Source of the DNA: Dipteronia dyeriana
Lineage: Eukaryota > Streptophyta > Magnoliopsida > Sapindales > Sapindaceae
Direction of reading: 5' to 3'
Assembly (NCBI GenBank): GCA_032871835.1
Contig: CM065295.1
Span: forward strand, 23,136,501 to 23,200,500
Length of the DNA stretch: 64,000 nucleotides
Part shown: piece by piece, positions 35,504-44,717 of the stretch
Position numbering within the stretch: the first letter of the stretch is position 1
Layout: each line of letters starts with the position of its first letter
The notes under the pieces: model-generated
Database searches by the model: none
Seen by the model: only the letters and a program-made list of their open reading frames with translations
Told to the model about the DNA's origin: nothing
Position numbers and translations under genes: made by a program

Positions 35504-36165
35504 ATGACAATGATTACCATTTCCATGAACCCAGTAACTATTTCACGGTTCTGGTAACCACTTTTTCATGTCATAAATTTTGACATGTAACTAGTTTAAC
35601 GGCACCAGTAACCATTTTCATAGATCCAATAACCATTTTCATAGATCTAGTAACCATATTATTGCTCTGGTAACCACATTCTGATAAACATCACAGAAAA
35701 CTTCCAACTTATGATTATTTGATTTTTTTTTACTTGTAACCATTTTCACAGCAATGGTAACCATTTCCACGGTTTTGGTAACCATTTTACTGATATGGTA
35801 ACCACTTTTTAATTCTTTAAATTTTGACTTGTAACCAATCTCACGGTATTGGAAACCACTTTCACAGATACAATAACCATTTATTCGGTATTGGTAAACA
35901 TTTGTTATTTTAAAATATTTTGACTTGTAACTATTTTCACGTCAATGGTATTCATTTTCACGGCTTCAATAATCATTTTACGGTTCTGGTAACCACTTTA
36001 TAAATGTCAAATTATGACTTGTAACCAGTTTGACTCAACGGTAACCATTTCACAGCGATGGTAACCATTTTCAAGGCCCAATAGACATTTTAGGGCTTTC
36101 AATCAATTGTAACAATTTTCACGGTTCCAGCAACCATTTTACGGCATTTTGACAATATCAATTAA
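35504..36165. repeat. Second block of the GTAACCATTTTCACGG array
   Basis: About seven super-units like those at 27,121-28,575 but more diverged (gacttgtaaccagtttgac, ggtaaccactttataaatgtc). The two blocks are separated by about 0.9 kb once the LARD-like element is removed. Confidence 0.88.
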
Positions 36166-37429
36166 TTTGGGACCATGTAATTTTTTTTAAAATTCTTTCC
36201 CCATTGATAGGATTAAAGCCGGGGACACCTTTTCTAGACATGTGATTTGAGTCAAAATATTAACTAAAAGTTAATGGTGATATGAAAATTATAATATTAA
36301 ATAATAAACGAGTGATGGTATTGTCACACCCCTTATAAGTCTATTTATGCCGTACCTTTTAAGTTTTATAGTAATAAAATCTTCTACAAAGTAAATATAT
36401 GATGGAATAGTTTGAGAAGGAATCAATCATATGGAAGAATTGTCGATATCAAACATCAGGAAGATTTATCTACAAATGACATATTGCTTTTGCATTAATT
36501 TTCTGGATACCACCATGTGCCACAAGATCTTAGCGAAGACCCCTTCTACTAAATTTGGTGTTGGCCTTCACCGAAGCAAATATCATCTGAACCATTAGAT
36601 CAAGTTGAGGGAAGCCAAGTTGTAAATAAAGAGCTAATAAAATGTTTATGAGAGACTGTCAAGAAGAAAAGAATTGTTTCTGAGAGAGTTATGTTTGAAA
36701 CAATTTTGTAGATATTAGGTTGCTTATTGTTCACAAGTGAATGAAATGAAAATTATCGATCTCTTTAATCTTTCTATTTTTCCTCTCCTTTTGTTTCTGA
36801 ATATATATATTTTGGATTGCCAACCAAAGATAACTGGAAGCATCCATAATTTTCAGATGACCTACAGCTTGAAACTGCGGCGTAAACTAAGTGATAAAAA
36901 TCAACATTTTTGTGAAAAACACACAATTAGTTCATAAGTGAAACCCACATTGCCATTGAAGAAAATGTATTAATTCATAATCAGTAAATAGAGATTTTAT
37001 ACATTAAAAGTGTAACATGTACTAGAATCCAAAGCTAGACTCGCTAGAAAAAAAAAATGTATATACAACTATAGTAATTTTAGATGCCTGATAACATGCT
37101 TTTGCTTGTAAATGTGTGATATCTGGAACCAATAGATACAACAACATAAGTCAAATCACTCCAATTCTCTTAATCTTTCATGGGTTCTCCATCCTACATG
37201 TTGAACACAGTTAAATAAGATACAAGTTATTTAACAATTAAAGCTTAAAATCATTACAGTTTTAGTGCACACAGGTACAAGTTGATGTGAAAAGTTAAGT
37301 AAAATACAACTAAAACCAAATGGTCTATAAATTCATCAAAAATCTATTTGGAAGGATACCAGACAAGAATTTTTCAGTCACTTCCAGATGTGTATAGTTC
37401 CTGCAAAAATGATAAAATGATATTTCTGG
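36166..37429. other. Intergenic
   Basis: No gene called. 36,520-36,700 is less AT-rich and contains short open pieces, but no domain was recognised. 36,378-36,445 is the duplicate of 34,670-34,860. Confidence 0.4.
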
Positions 37430-39300
37430 CTACCTCTAGAACAGGAAGGATAACAAATTTGCATCTAAGGGCTGTTGAGTAGAATGACAGAAGTAAGCAA
37501 ACCCAGAGAACACATCATAGCAAACACCAAAAACATTTGATAGAATAATCTCTTTCTTTGCTTGAATAGCATGTTGTTTAGACCTTTTTCTCTCTTGATT
37601 GCCCATGGAAGGAAATGCAACATAAAAGTCAAACCATCCAATTGCATGAAGAGTTGAATCTCTGATATGGAAGAAAACTCTAGGTAGATGAAAAGGCTGC
37701 CACACTCCAAGAAGTTGTAGGTAAAGTGTTTTCGGACCTTTATGCATCTCGGGAATGTATGTATTGAAACATCTAAAATCCATCCAAATTATATCAGTTT
37801 ACCTGGGGAAGTCCTTGACCAGCTCATCAAAATCCTTGATGCCTTTATTTGATAAGAATATTCTAGTCATTCTTCCTAGGTATGCAAAAAGTCCTAGAGT
37901 AGCCAGGCAATCTGTCAAATAATAGATGAATTACATCAGAATAACAAACTCACACATAAAAAAAAACATATTGCATTATCATCAGCATATGCAAATGTAT
38001 GTTATTGATTGAAATGAAGGTTATCATCTGTGAGACATTAACTTTATGCTAAAAGCAAAGGTTTTTGAGCAAACCTTCCTACATATTCCATGGACTATTT
38101 CTTTAGTAAAGAGCTGAAAAATCCAGCAATACGCGGTAATTCCACATCTCTGAACCATTGTACCAATTCTGGATTTCTTATGCTCCATTGACTTTCAATG
38201 TACTTTGCCACCTCATTTATCTTACGGGTCACGCTGAGGCAAATAACGGGGAAAAACTAAGTTGGCATTTCCAGTCAAGATTTAAGTAAAAACACAGCAA
38301 TAGTCAGCTAGTAAGCTTTAAAGACATGGTATATTGGATCAAGTAGATGCTTTCATTTTATATAACTACAAACTTGGCAGAATTGTTGTTAATATCATAG
38401 AACATAAAATGTCAATCCAAAACATAAAGTACAGGTATTACATAAACTTAATCTGTCTCCTACAGTCAAGCACTTACATTGTTTTAACCAGAGATGGATT
38501 GTTGTGACGTTCATGAGAAAGCAAAACCTCCAATTCAATAGCCATGTTCAATAAAGCATAAATTGCTACCTGTAGAGCCATAAAATTTATTGATTCTTGT
38601 TCCATTTTCTCTCCAAAAATTCATAAAGCATTCTCTATCCCCACCTAACTTAGATATTTTGTAATAATCAGATAATAACAGATATATGCATAAACATGTT
38701 AATGCATTTATCAATTATCAAAACGTGTATGGAAAATATTTTCAGCTAAAATTGTCAAGACTCAACAACATATACACATAAATTGTCTGAAGTCTGAACC
38801 ATTCAAAAATTTTCATTTTGTAGAAATTAAAAAGCATTGCTAGTACTTCAATTTCATATGTGCGTACTCTGTAAGCAATGTGTTTATGCCATTCATGCAC
38901 ATCCTTCCCGTTCCAAGCCATTGCAAGCACTGCGCCGCTTCCAGCCAATTCAAGTGACTCAACTACAAGTGAAAAGCTCCCCGCAGATTCATGCAATACC
39001 CAAACAAGACAGTTCACCCCGGTTGAATTTCATTTCTTCACCTTCAACTACAACCACCCCATTCTCACCATCGGATTTATCTGATGCAGAAGTAGTCGTA
39101 GATGACAATAATGCCCTCAATGATACACGAATAGAATAAGTATAACTCTTGAACAAATATCCAATATAAATATTTTTCTTAGAAAGGATAGAGTTTCCTT
39201 GCTCATTTCCATTGAACTTTGATGGGTAAAGTGCTTTTCTATTAACCTTTTGTCTGGAATCTAACCCAAAAGATTGACCGTAACCAATAAAAAACACCAA
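37430..39300 (-). pseudogene. Broken multi-exon plant gene, function not recognised
   Basis: Five minus-strand exons can be joined through canonical introns: about 38,868-39,300 (donor gtacgc), 38,478-38,569 (acceptor ctacag, donor gtaagtg), about 38,083-38,233 (acceptor cctcag), 37,803-37,911 (acceptor gacag, donor gtaaac) and about 37,430-37,747. Phases agree across these introns. Peptide landmarks are VVESLELAGSGAVLAMAW, EVLLSHERHNNPSLVK, NPELVQWFRDVELPRIAGFF, TLGLFAYLGR and ECGSLFIYLEFSSIS. They look like a conserved globular protein, and I have the impression of a plastid protein family, but I cannot name it. Disabling changes are a frameshift near 39,017, TAG at 38,095-38,097 and a frame break near 37,640-37,650. 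The first exon was not found. Because introns are retained, this is a duplicated or decayed gene, not a retrocopy. Confidence 0.75.
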
Positions 39301-39664
39301 CTAATAACAGAATTTTTTGTATACTCTATACTTCTCATATTCAGAAGTGATTTATAAATCATCAGATAGCCCTACAGCCCAAAAAACTACTATTATCTTT
39401 CTTTTTATCTTTTCAATATGAGATTCTCAAGCTTCACACATGGGTAGTCTCTAACTAACAAAAGCCCCATTTTCATCGAACGTTGGAAAGATTATAACAA
39501 GGATTGCCTAATGTTGAGTTAGAGAGTTTGTTTAGTGTTACCAAACGTGTAATATACCTAAATGATTCAATTAAAACTACTTACAAAAAAGAAAAGATTG
39601 CATTTTTAGCTGTTTTATCACATAACCGACATACATGAAATTTCTTATATAATCACACATAATG
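39301..39664. other. Intergenic, between pseudogene and gypsy fragment
   Basis: No supported gene. A minus-strand ATG at 39,475 opens about 22 codons and could be part of the missing first exon, but no donor site follows. Confidence 0.35.
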
Positions 39665-40270
39665 TTTCAAGGTCAAGGCTATCTTGGACCTAGAATCCCC
39701 TACATCACTTAAGCAGGTACAAGTCTTGACTGGACAGGTAGCAGCGCTCAACAGGTTCATTTCTCGCTCCAGCGATAAATGTCTCTCTTTCTTCAAAGCT
39801 ATCAAGCAGGGAAGAAACATGAAATGGGACCAGAAGAGTGAGCAAGCCTTTCAAGCCTTGAATAAATATCCGACGAGCCCTCCATTACTAGTCTAGTCAA
39901 GCCAAGTCCTAGAGAGGAGCTGTAAATCTACTTGGCTGTTTCAGAAACTGCAGTGAGTGGGGCCTTTGTCAAGGAATATGGAGATAGGATCCAGTGACCT
40001 ATCTACTATGTAAGTCACACTCTAACCAAGCCGGAGAAAAAAATATACTCTTCTGGAAAAGCTCGCATATGCTTTGGTGACTTCGGGAAGAAAGCTCCGT
40101 CCTTACTTTCAAGCTCAATCAATAGCAGTAGTGACAGACCAAACTCTCCATCAACTTTTACAAAGGCCGAACGTATCTGGAAGATTGATTTTATAGGCCC
40201 TGGAACTCACCCAATTTGATTTAAATTATAAACCCAGGACCACAATCAAAGCCCAAGCTTTAGCAGACTT
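39665..40270 (+). pseudogene. Gypsy RT end and RNase H (broken)
   Basis: Begins KAILDLESPTSLKQVQVLTG and AALNRFISRSSDK, the RT connection of Tat gypsy elements, then AFQALNKY and SPPLLV. After frame changes come the tether/RNase H words YLAVSETAVSGAF, VTSGRKLRPYFQAQ, VVTDQTLHQLLQ and KAQALADFVLKFS. Stops and shifts occur at 39,894 and around 40,050. RNase H removes template RNA. The upstream RT with YxDD is absent. Confidence 0.82.
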
Positions 40271-40637
40271 TGTGTTAAAGTTCTCAGCGCCCCCAAGCCA
40301 AGTGACCTCTGCAGTGGCAAATATAGCTCCTGAGAAGATTTCAGAGTTCGACAACTGGTCGGTGGGTTACAAGTCCTCGATCCTCTACACAGATAGAGCA
40401 TCAAGGCAAGCCGAAGGAGGAGTTGGCATAGTACTAATAAACCAGTGGGGTTGAGTGCTGCCACTGTTTCAGATTCTAATTTAAGGCCACCAACAATGAG
40501 GTGGAGTATGAAGCCCTCTTAGCCGGGTTGAAGGCAGTCGTCTAGCTAGAGGTTGATTACTTGCAGGTCAAGAGTGACTCATTACTCATAGTCAATTAGG
40601 TTTCTGGGGTTTATCAGTTAAAAGGGGATAACATGAT
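40271..40637 (+). pseudogene. Second RNase H of Tat-type gypsy (broken)
   Basis: Plus-strand ILYTDRASRQAEGGVGIVL, then FKATNNEVEYEALLAGLKA, VKSDSLLIVN and VSGVYQLKGDN. These are the GS-, NEAEYEALL- and SDSQL-type motifs of the additional RNase H that distinguishes Tat elements. In-frame stops follow INQWG (40,452-40,454), GLKAVV and LLIVN. The domain is cut by the solo LTR at 40,638 and its last residues resume after 41,387. Confidence 0.8.
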
Positions 40638-41387
40638 TGATGAGAACAAGGCAGCTGCATCAAATGATCCATTGCAAGTTCCGGTTGGGCCAATAGCAAA
40701 GGCAAGAGCTAAGAGATTCAAAGAAGCACTAAATGGCCTAATTCAAGACACTTGGGCTGATTTTGAATTGTTGAAGTCCAAGATAAGCCCACATGAAGAC
40801 CAAGGCATAATTAATGTCATCAAGGCAATTGATTGGGCCGAATAAGGAAGACTTGGGTGTGTGGCACAAGCTAGGAGAAGAGTCAACTTTGGCTGAATTA
40901 TTCCCTTTTAATATCCAAAGAATAATAGTTGATTTGTTTCCCAAATTAAGGGGCTGATTTGTTTCCAGATTTAGCTTTCCAATTAGGGAGCAAGTTAATA
41001 GTTTCTCAAATTAGTTTTCTTCTGATTATAAGGCCTTAATGGCCGAATTATCTTGTTTCCTTTTAGGATGGCTTATAGCCTTTCTTTTCGTTTAGGGTTT
41101 TAGTATATAAAGGAACGAATTGGATGTAATTCGACAGACTTGAATTGAATAAAAATTGTGAGAGTTCATCTCTTTTTTTTGGTTCTGAAAACTTGACTTA
41201 TCACTCACATCTTCTTCTTGTTCTTGAGTGTGGCGTCTTCAATTTCTTGATACCGTTGGTTCTTACCTCCTTATAGGTAACGGGTCGTGGTCCGATAACG
41301 TTCTTGTTTATAAATTTTGTTAGAAAACGATCCTTCGTTACCATATATTGGTTCCGGGTCTCACTGCTCTTGGTGAGGTTCATATCA
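40638..41387 (+). mobile_element. Solo LTR, 750 bp
   Basis: TGATGAGAAC...CATATCA, flanked by a perfect 5-bp repeat atgat (40,633-40,637 and 41,388-41,392). The gypsy frame resumes on the far side. The first 205 bases are an open frame ending IKAIDWAE* (40,843-40,845), with the segment PVGPIAKARAKRFKEALNG. This looks like a polyprotein C-terminus that overlaps the LTR, as in some plant gypsy families. A TATA-like tatataaagg lies at 41,104-41,113 and an A-rich gaataaaaat near 41,147. A single LTR implies recombination of a full element. Confidence 0.85.
41104..41113 (+). promoter_or_regulatory. TATA-like box in solo LTR
   Basis: tatataaagg lies about two-thirds into the LTR, ahead of a poly(A)-signal-like gaataaaaa. 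This is the usual promoter layout of a plus-oriented LTR. Confidence 0.45.
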
Positions 41388-42233
41388 ATGATCGCCTACT
41401 TGAAGCTAGTTTAACTGCTCAAGAATAAATTTAAGGGATTCAAGATTGAGCCGGTGCCTCGACAACAGAATCATTGAGCAGATGTCCTAGCCAAGATAGC
41501 TGCAAATGGTAGCCAGGCCTTACCATGGGAAGTTCCCCTCCAAGTGATCTCCCGACAAAGCACAACATCGGAAAAGAAGATTTGTACTATGGATAGTCAA
41601 CCATGCTGGATCGATCCAATAGTGGTTTATCTCCATGAAAGAAAGCTTCCCGAGGAGCCCGCTCAAGCTTGAAGGATTAAGAGGCTCTGTCCGATATTGC
41701 CTAGTAGATGGATACCTCTATAGGAGGGGCATGTTCTTTCCCCTACTTCGGTGTTTAAATCTCGATGATGCCAAATGGGCGTTGAGAGAGGTTCACTCTA
41801 GGTAATGCATGAACCACACTGGTGGGGAAGCTCTGTCATATCAGGTACTCCGCATGGGGTATTACTGGCCAACTATCTATCAAGACGCGAAGAACTTTGT
41901 ACAATTATGTGAACTATGCCAGAAGACCTCTAACTTGAGTCATCTTCCACCAGAGCATTTTTCATCTCTCAGCTTGCCTTACCTCTTTGCTACGTGGGGA
42001 GTCGACTTGATCGGACCGCTTTCCACCACTCCTGGACAAGCCTAGCATGCTATTATGGAAATCGACTATTTTATGAGGTGATTCGAAGCAAGACCGCTCT
42101 CCCAGATATCGAAAGGGAAAACGACAAGGTTTATAAAAAATAATGTAGTCTGTAGATTCGGAACCCCTTTTATCATTGTAGCTGACCTAGGCAAACAGTT
42201 TGATAACGACCGATATAAGGACTTTTACGAAGG
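41388..42233 (+). pseudogene. Gypsy integrase, N-terminal half (broken)
   Basis: After the RNase H tail (VPRQQN, ADVLAKIAANGSQ) comes a spacer, then the integrase zinc-binding segment HTGGEALSYQVLRMGYYWP with ELCQKTSNL (H-H-C-C). The core follows with FATWGVDLIGPLS and FGTPFIIVADLGKQFDN. The first two catalytic acids are present in those motifs. Frames change repeatedly (stops near 41,670 and 42,043, an in-frame stop before HAIMEIDYF). The frame is interrupted at 42,234 by the second solo LTR. Confidence 0.82.
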
Positions 42234-42747
42234 TGATTAACACTGAAAAGTGTATGTTTACTAAGGGATAATATCATCATTTTACACTTCTAATATGATT
42301 AATTTCCCAATTTAGACATAATTTTGTTCGCTAGCTTAAATAAATGTGTTGTGTAGTAATCAATGTATTTTTCTTTGTATTTCAGAGGTAATTCGATCAA
42401 TTCAGAATCATGGAGAAGTCAGATGGCAAAACAAACATCGTTTTCAAGTTTGAACGTCAAAAACCTTAGGAAGGCCATGAAGGGCATTTTTGTAATTTTG
42501 ACTATTCACCAATAATAGTTGACTTTCACTATTCATAGTTGACTTTCAATATTCCTGATGACGTGACACATTCCTATTGGCCCAAACCGCGAGTTCACCA
42601 TATACGCGGTTGTAGAGAATCATATTCTAGAAGCCGGTGCACTGCTCACTATTTACGTCACGGATGAGTTACTGTTCACTGATGATGTGGCAAAATCTGG
42701 ACGCTCCATTCTAAATTCATCTCATGGTCAATTTTCATCAGTATTTT

Positions 42748-42756
42748 GTATAAATA
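42748..42756 (+). promoter_or_regulatory. TATA-like box in solo LTR
   Basis: gtataaatagggg, followed by a C/T-rich inverted phrase (gcctctccccctattt). This is consistent with a plus-strand LTR promoter about 515 bases from the LTR start. Confidence 0.5.
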
Positions 42757-42972
42757 GGGGGCCTCTCCCCCTATTTTTCATATTACGAATCCAAAAATGA
42801 TATTAGATTTGTAAAATTCTCTCTCTTTTGTTCTCAAATTCTCAGTTTAAATAAAATAGCTATTTTCTAGTTAAATTATGTTTGGCTAATTTTATATAGC
42901 TTGGGCCAAAGGTGATACTGTTTGTATGGAAAATATGATCCAATTATGGTAAGTTTATTTTTTTTATGCTTT

Positions 42973-43267
42973 CTCCCCTCTGATCTTTATGGAGTTTTTG
43001 ACTCACTGTAGATATGCAGATATTGTCTAGCACAATGGGTACTTTTACCCATATTTATCAGAGAGTGGTTTCTCCCCTCTTATCTTTGTGGAGTTTTTGA
43101 CTTACTGTAGACAGATATATATTGTCTAGCACAGTGAGTACTTTTACCCATATCTATCAGAGAGTGGTTTATCCCCTCTAATAATAGTGGAGTTTTGACT
43201 CACTGTAGACAGATATGTGTTGTCTAGCACAGTGAGTACTTTTACCCACATCTATCAGAGAGTGGTC
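42973..43267. repeat. 99-bp tandem repeat, three copies, in solo LTR
   Basis: Copies start at about 42,973, 43,072 and 43,171 (cccctct...ggagtttttgactcactgtag...tctagcacagtgagtactt...atcagagagtgg). They are about 90% alike by eye. Confidence 0.92.
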
Positions 43268-43529
43268 AGTGGAGTGGAATACAATCCCATTAATATGGGC
43301 TAAATATTAATAATTGGATCATAATCGAATTACCAACAATGGATCCTTTAGCCCCCATTTTAATTTTAATTGATTTACATTATATAACAAGCTTAGTAAT
43401 TAATTTAGATAATTAATTCTACAAGGACAAGTGAACGACCTCCCTGTGGTTCGACCCGGTCTTACCGGTTAATTTATTACTATGACACTCTTATACTTGG
43501 GAGTAGGAACACTTCTTTAAGACGTGTCA

Positions 43530-43745
43530 GAAGACTTAGGAATTGACCTTAGGTTCGCTTCAGTAGCCCACCCCCAGACTAATGGGTAGGTGAAATCCAC
43601 CAATAAGACTATTAAGAAGCTATTGAAAAAGAAATTACAACAGAGAAAGGGTAGATGGGCCGAGGAGCTTCCCGAGGTTCTCTGGGCTTACCGGACTATA
43701 AAGAGAACAATCACCGGAGAAACACCCTATTCCTTAACCTTGGGG
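43530..43745 (+). pseudogene. Gypsy integrase, third part (truncated)
   Basis: Plus-strand ELTLGSLQ-like then correct-frame HPQTNG, followed by NKTIKKLLKKKLQQRKGR, LPEVLWAYRTIKRTITGETP and YSLTLG, the C-terminal side of the gypsy integrase core. It ends abruptly at 43,745, where unrelated sequence starts with TGGGATC. A stop follows HPQTNG (tgggtag). The inverted copy at 48,724-49,065 continues farther. Confidence 0.82.
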
Positions 43746-44699
43746 TGGGATCTTTTATTTAAAAGTCATTGACTTTGAATTAATAACGGATTCGAGAATA
43801 TCTTTGGTGGAGATAAGTTTGTTTCCTTTTTGGACTTAATCTCTTGCTTTACACGTAAGCAGAGTTTTAATATTCGTTGGAGTGTAAAAATTATCTTTTA
43901 TGTATTCATGGAGGTCGTCGAGTTAGCTGTTCGTTGTTTTGTAGAGCGAGGTAGACCCATGTTTTTGTTTTGGTACCAGAAGCTCAACTTGACCTTTCCC
44001 GATCCTTTATAGCTTGAGACGGCCTTGTGGGCACTCATTGAGGGGAACATGGATTAAACGAGCTTTTTGATTCTTATCCAGATGGGTTCGAGTCTTCCTT
44101 AGCGAATTGGACTGTAGCTATAGCATGAACCTGATATCTTTAAAGGCCCCCCTTTTTTGTTCCTGGAGAGGTTGGCAGGCTTTTGGGGAGGTTACAAGGT
44201 AATTTCGATCTCAGGAAGCTTGAATAACCATGTTTTGGGCTTTTCCCGAATTCCAGTGTTGGCGTAAGGGGATCGATCTGGTCGTGTCGGGCTCTATTCC
44301 TGATAGTTCATAGGCTCGATAACCCTTCCTCGCTTCTGCTGGGTAGTTCTATGGCTCGCCCTTGGGACTCGGGGTTCAATGACTGGTGAACTCTGGCTTT
44401 GATTCATGTTAAGATGGGGGAAAATTTCTCTTTGGTCCCCTAGCCAAATGTTGCTATTAACATAAGTCCCCTCTGACTTGAACACCAGTGTATTCCCTGA
44501 GATAATCTGGCTACATTACGGCTGCTCCCGTGATTTGAGACAATCATACGGAAGATTTTATCGGCGTCACTGCCCCCTTTTCTTCTATTTACACCCACCC
44601 GCTTCTTGCCTACCTCACTCTTTCTTTCAAACTTTAAATTTTCAAAAATCCCTCTCTTTCGCTACCTTTGAAAAGCTCTTCACCATTTTCTTTGTTATT
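43746..44699. other. Non-coding junction region, possible LTR
   Basis: Unassigned sequence between the plus-strand gypsy fragment and the next ORF. Around 44,425-44,475 the minus strand reads cagaggggacttatgttaata then caacatttggctaggggacc. This could be a polypurine tract beside an LTR end or a primer-site region of a minus-strand gypsy element. No second LTR is available to decide. Confidence 0.35.
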
Positions 44700-44717
44700 T
44701 AAGCCCTACATCCGACA

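Larger units (their letters stand above)
42234..43529 (+). mobile_element. Solo LTR, 1,296 bp
   Basis: Begins TGATTAACACTG and ends GACGTGTCA. Flanking 5-mers are gaagg (42,229-42,233) and gaaga (43,530-43,534), one change apart, and the integrase frame resumes beyond. It has a TATA-like gtataaata at 42,748-42,756 and three 99-bp tandem repeats at 42,973-43,267. Close to its end is the phrase ccctgtggttcgacccgg, common in plant gypsy LTR regions. It is unrelated in sequence to the solo LTR at 40,638. Confidence 0.82.
39665..43745 (+). mobile_element. Ty3/gypsy (Tat-like) pol fragment with two nested solo LTRs
   Basis: The plus strand reads the end of RT, RNase H, a second (archaeal-type) RNase H and integrase, the order of Tat-lineage gypsy elements. 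It is truncated at both ends: inside RT at 39,665 and inside integrase at 43,745. Two unrelated insertions, each TG...CA with a 5-bp TSD, interrupt it at 40,638 and 42,234. All frames carry stops. A related copy lies inverted at 48,414-49,497. Confidence 0.85.

Noticed and set aside
36480..36720. Possible exon
   Set aside because: Less AT-rich, but frames contain stops and no motif or splice structure was convincing.
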